Positions 36,500 to 45,198 of a stretch of DNA of 64,000 bases are shown here, one piece after another. Every line of letters begins with the position of its first letter. Position 1 is the first letter of the stretch. Below the pieces are notes generated by a model that worked only from the letters and a program-made list of their open reading frames with translations, searched no databases and had not been told where the DNA came from. The position numbers and the translations under genes are program-made. The stretch is from Nostoc commune NIES-4072 (GTDB taxonomy: Bacteria > Cyanobacteriota > Cyanobacteriia > Cyanobacteriales > Nostocaceae), in NCBI RefSeq assembly GCF_003113895.1, contig NZ_BDUD01000001.1:5067100-5131099 (forward strand), given 5' to 3'.

Positions 36500-37357
36500 A
36501 TGATGTTTTTGCGATTTCCCCGTCGTTTCTTTCTGTTTAATCTGCTAGGTTTAACATTTGCCGCTTGTCAATCACCACGGGAGTTTGAAGGCACATTAAC
36601 TATTGGTGTTATCAATTATGGTGGAGGCGACCAAATAATTAATCAATATGCTAAATTTAATAATTACTTGGGCGAGAAGACAAATGCATTAATTCAGCTA
36701 GAGCCTGCTTTTAATGAAAATAAAGCGGTTGAGCGACTTGAGGCTCGTGCTTGGTCGTTGGTATTTGCTCCACCGGGTTTAGCTGCGATCGCGATCGCAC
36801 GTCACCAATATGTTCCTCTGTTTCCTTTAATAGGTATTAGTAATTTGCGTTCAATCTTTGTTGTTCGCAAAGACAATCCAATATCCGAATTAAAACAACT
36901 ACAAGGTCAAACAATTGCTTTAGGTCAGTTAGGTTCAGCAACAGGATATTATTTTCCACTTTACAATCTTTTTGGTACAACACTAGCACAGATTCTATTT
37001 GCACCTACGCCTAAAGCCGCGTTGGAATTGGTCGCTGAGGGAAAAGCGATCGCCTGTGCTGTCTCGGAGGCTGAATTGAGTCTCTACGGTTCACAATTGG
37101 GGTCAACCCAATTCCGCATCCTATTTAAAGACCTTCATTATGTACCCTTGGGTGTAGTCTTAATTGGGCCTAATGTCGAACGTAACCGTCAAGAGTTCAT
37201 CCGTAAAGTAATGAGCGATGCGCCTTCAGGTTTAGCTCAAGAAGTAGGGTATGTACCCAATGGACAAGTACCAGATTACAAATACATGATTTCTGTGGTT
37301 GATCGGGTCAGTTCTATTACTTCCAAGCTGCAAAATAAACCTGTTCGCTTATTTTAA
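36500..37357 (+). CDS. PhnD-like phosphate/phosphonate-binding lipoprotein
   Basis: 285 residues. N-terminal lipoprotein signal (FLFNLLGLTFAAC, lipobox Cys about 23), then a periplasmic binding protein type 2 domain: GTLTIGVINYGGGDQIINQY, ELKQLQGQTIALGQLGSATG and ALELVAEGKAIACAVSEAEL, the PhnD/SsuA-type pattern. No permease or ATPase gene is next to it. With the divergent c-heme/HAMP gene it could be the ligand-binding half of a sensor rather than an importer; stand-alone PhnD-like proteins next to sensors are common. Substrate unknown. Confidence 0.85.
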   Translation: MMFLRFPRRFFLFNLLGLTFAACQSPREFEGTLTIGVINYGGGDQIINQYAKFNNYLGEKTNALIQLEPAFNENKAVERLEARAWSLVFAPPGLAAIAIARHQYVPLFPLIGISNLRSIFVVRKDNPISELKQLQGQTIALGQLGSATGYYFPLYNLFGTTLAQILFAPTPKAALELVAEGKAIACAVSEAELSLYGSQLGSTQFRILFKDLHYVPLGVVLIGPNVERNRQEFIRKVMSDAPSGLAQEVGYVPNGQVPDYKYMISVVDRVSSITSKLQNKPVRLF

Positions 37358-37408
37358 ATACTAATTCAAGGGGATTTTAGAGTAATAGTTAGATAACTTA
37401 TAAACTGC

Positions 37409-38179
37409 TCAATAAAACAATTTGAATCGTGCTAGTTGGTTTTGAAGCGTTCCTGTTAGAATTTTATTTAATTCAGTGGTGTCTTGGAATTGCAAAATTT
37501 GCTGTGTGGGTAAGTCGAAGGGAAATTGGCCTTCAAAATCGGGGCGTTGCATCTGCGCTAGTAAAATCTGTTCAGAACGCTTACTTTGGATAGCGTAGCC
37601 AATTTCAATACAGACATTAGGGCTAGGAATTACTTGGGGAATTTCTTTACCATCAATACTAGCAATGGGCGTGGTGTCAGCAATAAATAACAAACTCTTA
37701 CGGATTTTTCGCATGATCGTGCGGTTAATCCGTACAGTCGCATCACTGGGACGAGAGGATTCTACTAATGTTAGGGGAAGGCGCGATCGCTTGTTTAAAC
37801 TGTCCAAACTTTTTCGCAGTTCTTCTCTTAAAACATTTGTGGCTGCGGCATACTCTGTTTGATACGATAAAAAAATCGTTGGTTCTAACTGAGCCAACAG
37901 CGCCTGTTTGGTAAAATAAATTTCATGACTAATTAAGTCAATGTTGGCTACGCAATAGCCACCACTACCTTCAATATAAAATTCAATATTTTCTCCTTCC
38001 AGATAGCGTCCAAACCAAGTTGATTTCCTAACTTCGTCGCTTTCTTCTAAAAAGTCTGCTCGCAATGCCGATCTCAGCAAGCTTTTTTTACTTAAGCGAA
38101 TGTCTGGCGGACGTTTTTCCAGTTCTGGAATCGGCTCGTAATCCTGTAGATACCACGCTCTAAGCGCAATAATTGACAT
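37409..38179 (-). CDS. TIR-like / predicted nucleotide-binding domain protein
   Basis: 256 residues. The N-terminal 95 residues are not recognised. The C-terminal domain starts PTIFLSYQTEYAAATNVL (TIR-type first strand), continues SLLFIADTTPIAS and has PSPNVCIEIGYAIQSKRSEQ, where the N-V-x-x-E-x-G-Y-A motif carries the Glu expected for TIR/nucleoside-hydrolase-like folds. Such domains cleave NAD-like molecules or bind nucleotides in defence systems. No partner gene is adjacent. The assignment rests on motifs only. Confidence 0.55.
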   Translation of the reverse strand: MSIIALRAWYLQDYEPIPELEKRPPDIRLSKKSLLRSALRADFLEESDEVRKSTWFGRYLEGENIEFYIEGSGGYCVANIDLISHEIYFTKQALLAQLEPTIFLSYQTEYAAATNVLREELRKSLDSLNKRSRLPLTLVESSRPSDATVRINRTIMRKIRKSLLFIADTTPIASIDGKEIPQVIPSPNVCIEIGYAIQSKRSEQILLAQMQRPDFEGQFPFDLPTQQILQFQDTTELNKILTGTLQNQLARFKLFY

Positions 38180-38690
38180 AAGGCGCTATTTAAACTATTT
38201 TTCACTATTTAACTTCGTATAATCTTACACTAAGAGGAGTCCCTATCTTAGACTTCTCTTTACACACAACAACACCCGAACCTCTACTCGCTGAACTATT
38301 TCCTCTTTATTATTTATCATAACCAGGGATGTACTAACTTTCATCGCTTGTGTAAACAAGTTATAAAGACCAGTTACAGCGCCCCCGAATCTTCCATCTT
38401 TGAGGAAATAGCAGTTTTCGTGTTGGGTGTTGGTGTGTTTTGACGAGACAGATTTAAGTTAAACAGCGTCTTTTACCTCTTAATTACATTCCAAATGCAG
38501 CTGTTATTATCTGCCAAGGGAAGCTTTATTAGCTTCTGTTATTAAATTATCACTTCTGGATACTAAGGATTTTTTTTGCAACTAAACTTTACTTTAGTCA
38601 TTGGTCATTTGTCTTAGTCAGGGTTTAAATCTCCGTCTGAAATTTCTTTAATTGATTTTGGATTTTGAATTGTTAACGATTCCTCTAGCT
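38180..38690. other. Intergenic, nothing recognised
   Basis: About 510 bp upstream of the TIR-like gene and 3' of the GAF kinase. No ORF, repeat or hairpin that I can support. Confidence 0.45.
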
Positions 38691-41420
38691 TTAGCGATCT
38701 ATTCTGGCTGGAGGCGTGACGGGAATTTCAATCCAGAACTCTGTACCTTGGCCAGGTTCTGAAATGCACTCCATTATTCCACCATGTTTTTCAACAATAA
38801 TCTGATAGCTGATTGCCAATCCTAGTCCTGTACCCTTACCCACAGGTTTGGTAGTGTAAAATGGGTCAAAAATCCGCCTTTTCACCTCTTCAGTCATCCC
38901 AGACCCATTGTCGCTAATACGAATTAATAGACGAGAGCCGTCTGCTGAGACTCTAGTGGAAATGTGAATAGTGGGCATTTGGTATTGAGCATTCTCCTTG
39001 TCCCTCTTACTCCCATTCCCCATTAGCGCATCTATGGCATTGCTGATAATATTCATGAATACCTGATTCATTTGACCGGCATAGCATTCCACCCGTGGTA
39101 TGTTGCCATAGTCTTTGATGACCTCAATGCCTGGAAATTCACCATTACCTTTGAGCCGATGTTGCAAAATCAACAAGGTGTTGTCAATGCCTTCATGCAG
39201 GTCAACACGCTTGTTTTCAGCCTCATCCAAGCGAGAAAAACTGCGTAACGACAGCACTATTGAGCGGATGCGATCGCTTCCTACTTGCATTGAAGTCATG
39301 ATTTTTGGGAGGTCTTCTACCAAAAATTCAAAATCCATTGCTTTGATAGCGGCGCTAATTTCACTATGAGGCTGAGGATAGTGTAACTGGTAGAGACGTA
39401 AAATTTCTAGTATTTTTTCAGTGTAATCACTGGCGTGGCACAGGTTAGCGTAAATAAAGTTAACAGGGTTGTTGATTTCGTGGGCGACACCCGCCACCAA
39501 CTGTCCTAAACCGGACATTTTTTCGGTGTGAATCAATTTTGTCTGTGTTTCTTGGAGTTCATGTAGGGTATGCTCTAACTGGGCGGCTTGATTTCTGGCT
39601 TCAGCTTCGGCATTACAGGTTTGTTCATAGAGTTGCGCTTGTTGAATCGCGATCGCAGCCTGATCTCCTAACTGTTGCAATAAATCAATTTCTGCATCTT
39701 CCCAATTTCTAGGAGTCTCACACTCATGGGCTATTAATAACCCCCATACTTCGATACCTATATTAATCGGAACTATTAAGGTTGCTTGCACTTGCAGACT
39801 CTGTAAAAACTTTCGATGACAATCATTTAAAGAAGCTGTCGAAACGTTGCTAATTACCCGGACTCTGCCCTGACTATATAGATGGGTATACTCATCAGGA
39901 AAGCAATCGGATGGTGCATTCATTCCCAAAACTGACTGCCAATTACCATTAATCTCTTCGACAATTACCGATTTCCTCTTCAGTTCAAAAATTACCATCC
40001 GGTCTGAGTTTAGCAGGGCACGGACTTCCCGAACGATGGATTGCAGAGTTGTCTGCAAGTCTAATGTGCGGCGAATATGCTCTGTGACTTGCTTGAGTAC
40101 CTTGGTAAATAGTAATGATTTTTCGAGTTCATAAGTTTGCTCTTGCACCCGCAGTTCTAAGTTGCCATTCAGGGTTTGTACCTGTCTAAACATCTGTTGC
40201 TGCTGAATTGCCATTGAGAAATGATCGTACAAGGCTTGCGCTAATGAGATGTCTTCCGGTTTCCACTGGGCTGATTGCCCCTTTTTTTGCTCTCGCCAAA
40301 GCTCAAAGGAAAGCTGGGGTAACAATTGCCGCCGATTTTTTTCACATCGTCCTGCCCACAAGATTTCCGTTTCAAATTCAGAACGAAAAATGCTTAATAC
40401 ACCGATAAATTTTTCCCGGTCATGTATGGGAATCACCATAAGTCCGCGAATTTGAGTTGAACGGAATGCTAAAGCTAAAACTCGCAAATGTGGTTCTTTA
40501 TACAGATCAGTTGTTGCCCAAATATTACCTTGTTTAAACTCAGCCATCCAGTTTTGCCAGATAGGATGCTGTTCGATAATATTGTTATATAACTCGTAGG
40601 GGAGTGTCGGTTGAACGCCCCAGGTGTATAGTTCCTGACTCTGTTCAATGTAAAGCCTGCCACCTGTTCCATTGAAGGCGGTAATAACTTCTTCTAGCGC
40701 CCCCTGCAATTGGACTGTTGGCAGTTTATGTAATAGTGTGGTTACTCGGTTAATAGTAGCTTCTCGCTCTTGCTTGGTGCGAGCTGCGGTGAGTAGATTA
40801 CTTTGAGCGATCGCTATTGCTACTTGGTCAGCTACTTGCTGCAATACTTTTAGTTCCTGCTTGGAAATTTTTCGCGGTTTACTGTGATGAGATACCAACA
40901 ATCCCCACAATTTAGGCTTTGCCGATTCTTCTTGTAGATCGCAATCTAAAATTGGTACTATCAACGAAGACTGCACACCCATTGCCTTTAAGTATTGAAT
41001 ATGGCACGGGTCTACCTGCCGATAGTGGATATTAGTTCGTAGAAGTTTACCAGTTTCTTTTGACTGTAGAGGCGATAGCCCGATCTTCCCGTTTGCCACA
41101 TCCACGATCGAACGTTGCCCTACTAACAAAAACATCTCCCTAGCTTCTTGTGGAATATCATCAGCTGGGAAGCGCTGCCCCAATAAGGATGGCAGACGCT
41201 GCTCATGGATAGATTCAGCAATAACTTCACCGCTACCATCGCTATCAAAACGATACACTTTTACCCGATCTGCACCCAAAAATAAACGGACTTGGCTAAC
41301 GGTAGTCGTTAATATGTCTTGGAGGTCGAGCGATCGCCTGATCTGGTTTATCATCTGGTGCAGTAAACTTTCTTGATCTAAGCTTTGCTGCAACCCGTTT
41401 GGTTTATGGGTAAATGTCAT
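38691..41420 (-). CDS. Histidine kinase with three GAF domains, two with Cys-His bilin sites
   Basis: 909 residues. GAF1 (about 30-215) is phytochrome/CBCR-like: QRFPADDIPQEAREMF, then QVDPCHIQYLKAMGVQSSLI and LWGLLVSHHS. The Cys-His pair is where a linear tetrapyrrole would attach. GAF2 (about 230-400) lacks it. GAF3 (about 440-600) again has LNDCHRKFLQSLQVQATLIV then VWGLLIAHECE. HisKA with LVAGVAHEINNPVNFIYANL and HATPase with NAIDALMGNG, DNGSGMTEEV and GTGLGLAISYQIIVEKHGG follow. Likely a cytoplasmic photoreceptor kinase; bilin binding is inferred from motif position. Confidence 0.88.
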   Translation of the reverse strand: MTFTHKPNGLQQSLDQESLLHQMINQIRRSLDLQDILTTTVSQVRLFLGADRVKVYRFDSDGSGEVIAESIHEQRLPSLLGQRFPADDIPQEAREMFLLVGQRSIVDVANGKIGLSPLQSKETGKLLRTNIHYRQVDPCHIQYLKAMGVQSSLIVPILDCDLQEESAKPKLWGLLVSHHSKPRKISKQELKVLQQVADQVAIAIAQSNLLTAARTKQEREATINRVTTLLHKLPTVQLQGALEEVITAFNGTGGRLYIEQSQELYTWGVQPTLPYELYNNIIEQHPIWQNWMAEFKQGNIWATTDLYKEPHLRVLALAFRSTQIRGLMVIPIHDREKFIGVLSIFRSEFETEILWAGRCEKNRRQLLPQLSFELWREQKKGQSAQWKPEDISLAQALYDHFSMAIQQQQMFRQVQTLNGNLELRVQEQTYELEKSLLFTKVLKQVTEHIRRTLDLQTTLQSIVREVRALLNSDRMVIFELKRKSVIVEEINGNWQSVLGMNAPSDCFPDEYTHLYSQGRVRVISNVSTASLNDCHRKFLQSLQVQATLIVPINIGIEVWGLLIAHECETPRNWEDAEIDLLQQLGDQAAIAIQQAQLYEQTCNAEAEARNQAAQLEHTLHELQETQTKLIHTEKMSGLGQLVAGVAHEINNPVNFIYANLCHASDYTEKILEILRLYQLHYPQPHSEISAAIKAMDFEFLVEDLPKIMTSMQVGSDRIRSIVLSLRSFSRLDEAENKRVDLHEGIDNTLLILQHRLKGNGEFPGIEVIKDYGNIPRVECYAGQMNQVFMNIISNAIDALMGNGSKRDKENAQYQMPTIHISTRVSADGSRLLIRISDNGSGMTEEVKRRIFDPFYTTKPVGKGTGLGLAISYQIIVEKHGGIMECISEPGQGTEFWIEIPVTPPARIDR

Positions 41421-41969
41421 TGTCTATGTACACCATGACTGAAGTATAATTTTTTTTATAATTGTCAATGATAAAAGTTTTAAACTTAACAATGCCTTGA
41501 TTTTCATCCCATTTCCAAAAATTCCTGCGACAAATGCATTTGCTCTGGGCGTACATCTGTTGCCAATATCTTTGAAAATGGATCAGAGGATATTTGAAAA
41601 GGATATTTTGCTTGTTCTCTCTACCCTTATTAAGTGGATTTAGTGAGATATCAAATTTTTTGTATCATTAGATACTCTAAATATATCCTTTTAAGTCTAA
41701 TGTTAAGAAAATATTAATCATTAACACTTATTAATTTTATATTCTCAATTACTAAAGTATTTCAGTAAAATTACTTAATTTATTGTTTTAAAAACTACGT
41801 TAAATTAAAAATATTTTTTACCTTTTTTGCACATTCATTTAACTATTTAAATTTTTTCAAAGAAATAACTAAATTGATTCGCAACTGTTTCAAAGATTTT
41901 TGGTTGGGGAATTTTACTATTCCCCGTCGAATTCCTAATTTTATATTGAATGTAACTATCTTGATTAAA
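41421..41969. other. AT-rich intergenic region
   Basis: About 550 bp, strongly AT-rich (many A/T runs), between the start of the GAF kinase gene and the end of the NADAR gene. It presumably contains the kinase promoter; no ORF or repeat supported. Confidence 0.45.
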
Positions 41970-42440
41970 TTATTCGTAAATTACCGTTAAAGATAGTAAG
42001 TTACGGATTTCTTCACGCACACTCATAAGGATTTTGCCGAGATGGTTAAGACCTGCTCTATTAGCACCACAGCCCCAAAAAGAATCGGTTGGGGAGTTTT
42101 CAACCAAAATCTCATCGCCTGTCTTGAGGAGAACTTCTCTAATATCAATATGAGTGATAAACTTTTTGAGGACAGCCTCTCGCATAATTTCAGTTTTGAC
42201 CAAATCCCAGTCTCGACGGAGTTGGCGAGTGCTACATCTTCCCAACGCGGCAGCTTCTTCTGGGGTAGCGGCAGCATGGATGACGGGTATAATTGCCGCA
42301 TCTGTGCTGCCAACAAACTTTTGCGCTTGATAATAATGCTCAACCGTTGGCCAGTAAGTACCCTGGATATGGATTCCGTGGGGAGAAAAGTTAGAAAAAC
42401 AGCCATAAGGCTGCCAAACCTTATAAAAGTAAATGGTCAT
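41970..42440 (-). CDS. NADAR-family protein (YbiA-like N-glycosidase)
   Basis: 156 residues: FYKVWQPYGCFSNFSPHGI, YWPTVEHYYQAQKF, VLKKFITHIDIREVLLKTGD, then LVENSPTDSFWGCGANRAGL and NHLGKILMSVREEI. These are the conserved blocks of the NADAR family (NAD/ADP-ribose-associated; E. coli YbiA), including the W-x-x-(E)-H-Y-x-Q-A-x-K-F and D-x-(F/Y)-W-G-x-G motifs. Members hydrolyse N-glycosidic bonds of riboflavin intermediates or ADP-ribosylated nucleic acids. No neighbouring ART or riboflavin gene is seen. Confidence 0.92.
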   Translation of the reverse strand: MTIYFYKVWQPYGCFSNFSPHGIHIQGTYWPTVEHYYQAQKFVGSTDAAIIPVIHAAATPEEAAALGRCSTRQLRRDWDLVKTEIMREAVLKKFITHIDIREVLLKTGDEILVENSPTDSFWGCGANRAGLNHLGKILMSVREEIRNLLSLTVIYE

Positions 42441-42640
42441 TTGAAAATTGCTCTTTTATATATTCAATTTCAGGGTAGCTGAAAGATCGCACTCGCAACC
42501 CAAAATCGAGCTTATCAAACAGATTTTCTCTTGGTTGATATCAGTAGGGATTCTTCCCAACGACTTATAAAGATTATCAGACTTATATCGCAATACAGTT
42601 CAGTGAGTGATGTTTGACCTCGGAAGATTCCCCCAACTCC

Positions 42641-42676
42641 CCTTAAAAAAAGGGCTTAGTTCCCTTCTTTTTAAGG
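42641..42676 (-). terminator. Rho-independent terminator after the response regulator
   Basis: On the minus strand, just after the regulator stop (42681), CCTTAAAAAGAAGGG pairs with CCCTTTTTTTAAGG around AACTAAG, with a T-run in the descending arm. Confidence 0.65.
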
Positions 42677-42680
42677 AGTG

Positions 42681-43368
42681 TTAAGGAGGATCAAGCCTTA
42701 ACTGAACTGTATTGTATCCAACCCCTCTAATGCTTTCAATCCAGACTGCTTGATCGATGGGGTCAATTTTTTTACGAATTCGCTGGATACAAACATCCAC
42801 GACGTTGGTGTTGGGGTTAAAGTCGTAGCCCCAAACATGCTCTAAGATTTGGGTACGGGTGAAAACTCTTCCGGGAGAGCGCATGAGATACTCCAGAAGA
42901 TTAAACTCGCGGCTAGTGAGTTCTATCACCTGGCGATCGCAAGTCACTTCCCTAGTGATGCGATCGCCAGGTGATAGGGCCTACGCAAAGCAGATTTTGG
43001 CGCTCGCTCACACTCCGGCGAATAACGGCATGAATTCGAGCCGCTAACTCTTCCACAAAAAACGGTTTAGCGATGTAATCATCGGCTCCTAAATTTAGTC
43101 CTTCCAAGCGATCGTTTAGTTCATTCCGAGCCGTCAACAAAATTACTGGAGCATTTCGACCTTTCTGCCGCAAGAGTTTCAGAATCGATAGTCCATCCTT
43201 TCCCGGCACCATAATGTCGAGTACGATCGCATCATATTCATTTTCTAATGCCCGCAGATATCCTTCATCACCGTTGTCGCAGTAGTCTACAACAAATCCC
43301 TGCTCCTTCAGTCCAGCCCGGACAAAGTTAGCAATTTTTGCTTCATCTTCGACAAACAGAACGTTCAC
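42681..43368 (-). pseudogene. OmpR/CusR-type response regulator, frameshifted between domains
   Basis: The receiver (MNVLFVEDEAKIANFVRAGL, Asp in YDAIVLDIMVPGKDG, Lys in YIAKPFFVEEL) is intact but reads into CVGPITWRSHH and stops at 42952. The winged-helix effector (VTCDRQVIELTSREFNLLEY, then RVFTRTQILEHVWGYDFN and WIESIRGVGYNTV) resumes in another frame from about 42965. At the break sits a 19-bp perfect inverted repeat in which the start of the effector coding sequence has been copied backwards into the linker. No kinase gene is adjacent. The protein would be non-functional unless the halves are made separately. Confidence 0.85.
42923..42977. repeat. 19-bp perfect inverted repeat centred on HIP1 sites
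   Basis: CTATCACCTGGCGATCGCA (42923-42941) and its exact complement (42959-42977) flank a 17-base spacer that can itself pair TCACT/AGTGA. Each arm contains one GCGATCGC octamer. The repeat coincides with the frameshift in the response regulator. Confidence 0.9.
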
Positions 43369-43517
43369 AAGCCTTTACTACTTTACTTACAGTTTCAGTA
43401 TAAGTTCTTCATCCTTGTGCTTAAATTACAAAACTGTAATTTAGAAAGCAGGTGGACTGTAATTTTAAGTTGGCTTAATTAGAAATATCAACACCTACCT
43501 TTTGAAGGTTGATTTTT

Positions 43518-44153
43518 ATGAATATTCGTCGAGTACTAGTTGTAACAGCGATTCCGGTTCTGGTTGGTACGTTTGGTTTTATTTCACTCAATCAAGCAAA
43601 TGCCGCTAGTAAATTCTCTCAAATTGCACAAGCGCAACTGCCGCCCAACCAAGCACCGGATGAACAGGGGCGACCACCTCGACCTGATTTTAAGGCGGCG
43701 GCGGCAAAGTTAGGAGTTAGTGAACAAAAGTTAAAAGATGCACTAGGAGTTCCTGCTAATCCTCCCAATCCAGGCGATCGCAATCAGCGTCCACCTCGAC
43801 CTGATTTTAAAGCGGCGGCGGCAAAGCTAGGAGTTAGTGAACAACAGTTAAAAGATGCGTTGGGCGTTCCTGCAAATCCTCCCAATTTAGGCGATCGCAA
43901 TAATCAGCGTCCACCTCGACCTGATTTTAAAGCGGCGGCGGCAAAGCTAGGAGTTAGTGAACAACAGTTAAAAGATGCGTTGGGCGTTCCTGCAAATCCT
44001 CCCAATTTAGGCGATCGCAATCAGCGCCCACCTCGACCTGATTTTAAAGCTGCGGCGGCAAAGTTAGGAGTTACAGAACAACAGTTAAAAGATGCACTAG
44101 GAGTTCCTGCCAATCCTCCAAATTCAGGCGATCGCCCTAATCCACCAAAATAG
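43518..44153 (+). CDS. Secreted protein with four tandem 38-39-residue repeats
   Basis: 211 residues from ATG 43518 (MNIRRVLVVTAIPVLVGTFG); a TTG nine bases upstream is less likely. Signal peptide about 1-27 (SLNQANAA cleavage region). The rest is four near-identical units, each RPPRPDFKAAAAKLGVSEQQ then LKDALGVPANPPN and GDRNQ: a proline-rich turn followed by a two-helix AAKLGV/LKDALGV motif. DNA copies are almost identical, so expansion is recent. It is divergent from the broken regulator (149 bp shared upstream region) and may have been its target. Function unknown; exported, possibly calcium- or surface-associated. Confidence 0.85.
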   Translation: MNIRRVLVVTAIPVLVGTFGFISLNQANAASKFSQIAQAQLPPNQAPDEQGRPPRPDFKAAAAKLGVSEQKLKDALGVPANPPNPGDRNQRPPRPDFKAAAAKLGVSEQQLKDALGVPANPPNLGDRNNQRPPRPDFKAAAAKLGVSEQQLKDALGVPANPPNLGDRNQRPPRPDFKAAAAKLGVTEQQLKDALGVPANPPNSGDRPNPPK

Positions 44154-44341
44154 CTAAACATCATCTAGATTAAGGAAAAAATGAAATTATCCATTAATCG
44201 TAGTGGTGCTTGATGAGTTCGTAGTAAGCACTTCAGTACTTAAAATTCCAGAACTAAAGTCCTTACTACAAACCTAGATCCTCTTAAATCCTCCAATTTA
44301 TCGGAGGACTTTGAGAATGATAAAAGCATAGTGAACACGTC

Positions 44342-45118
44342 ATGAAAAAAAAATATTGTCAAATAAATCGCATTTTGAGTCGAAGAAAAGCACTTGCTCT
44401 ATTTAGGGCAGCCGGAACTGCAATAATTGTAGTTGGATGCATACCGAGATCCAGATCCACACAGGCGCGATCGACTGTAGCCCTCACAGCACCATCTTTA
44501 GCTAACTCTAGTACATTGCCTGCCTGTCTTGTGACTCCAGAACAGACCGAAGGCCCCTATTTCGTAGACGAAAAGCTTAACCGCTCCAATATCCGTTCCG
44601 ATCCAGCAGACGGTTCGGTGAAAAACGGCGTACCACTCCAACTGACACTGCGGGTTTCGCAGATTGGTAACACTGGTTGTAGGCTACGCGCAGGTGCGAT
44701 CGTGGATATTTGGCACTGTGATGCGCTAGGCGTTTATTCAGACGTGAGAGATCCAGGTTTTAATACCGTCGGTAAAAAGTTCCTGCGCGGCTATCAAGTC
44801 ACGGATGCAAATGGAACCGTTGAGTTCACAACTATTTATCCTGGTTGGTATCAAGGCAGAACCGTCCATATCCACTTTAAGGTTCGCACAGATGCGCCAT
44901 CAGCACAGAGTTATGAGTTTACGTTGCAGCTATACTTTGATGACTCGATCACGGATCAAGTACACACCCAGACACCATACGCCAGCAAGGGACAACGCAA
45001 TTTAAAGAACGCTGGAGACGGGATTTTTCAAAATGGTGGCGAACAAATGTTGCTCAAGCTTACTAAAACAAGCCTTGGCTACGCTGCAACATTTGATATT
45101 GGGCTTCAAATGGGTTAA
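44342..45118 (+). CDS. Exported intradiol ring-cleavage dioxygenase
   Basis: 258 residues. N-terminus carries SRRKALALFRAAGTAIIVVG then C, a twin-arginine-like and lipobox-like export signal. The catalytic domain has CLVTPEQTEGPYFVDEKLNR (first Tyr ligand), IVDIWHCDALGVYSD (typical W-H-C-(D/N)-A-x-G-x-Y-S), YPGWYQGRTVHIHFKV (second Tyr and two His of the non-heme Fe(III) site). All four iron ligands of the catechol 1,2-/protocatechuate 3,4-dioxygenase family are present. Probably a periplasmic or membrane-anchored enzyme acting on aromatic diols. Monocistronic. Confidence 0.92.
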   Translation: MKKKYCQINRILSRRKALALFRAAGTAIIVVGCIPRSRSTQARSTVALTAPSLANSSTLPACLVTPEQTEGPYFVDEKLNRSNIRSDPADGSVKNGVPLQLTLRVSQIGNTGCRLRAGAIVDIWHCDALGVYSDVRDPGFNTVGKKFLRGYQVTDANGTVEFTTIYPGWYQGRTVHIHFKVRTDAPSAQSYEFTLQLYFDDSITDQVHTQTPYASKGQRNLKNAGDGIFQNGGEQMLLKLTKTSLGYAATFDIGLQMG

Positions 45119-45198
45119 TAGGAATTCTCCGTAAACTGTACTTACAAAAGAATTCAGGAGTCATTCAACGTCAACAACACATTTTTGAAAAGGAAGAA

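Noticed and set aside
42023..42482. ORFs opposite or shifted relative to the NADAR gene
   Set aside because: Shadow frames of a well conserved gene.
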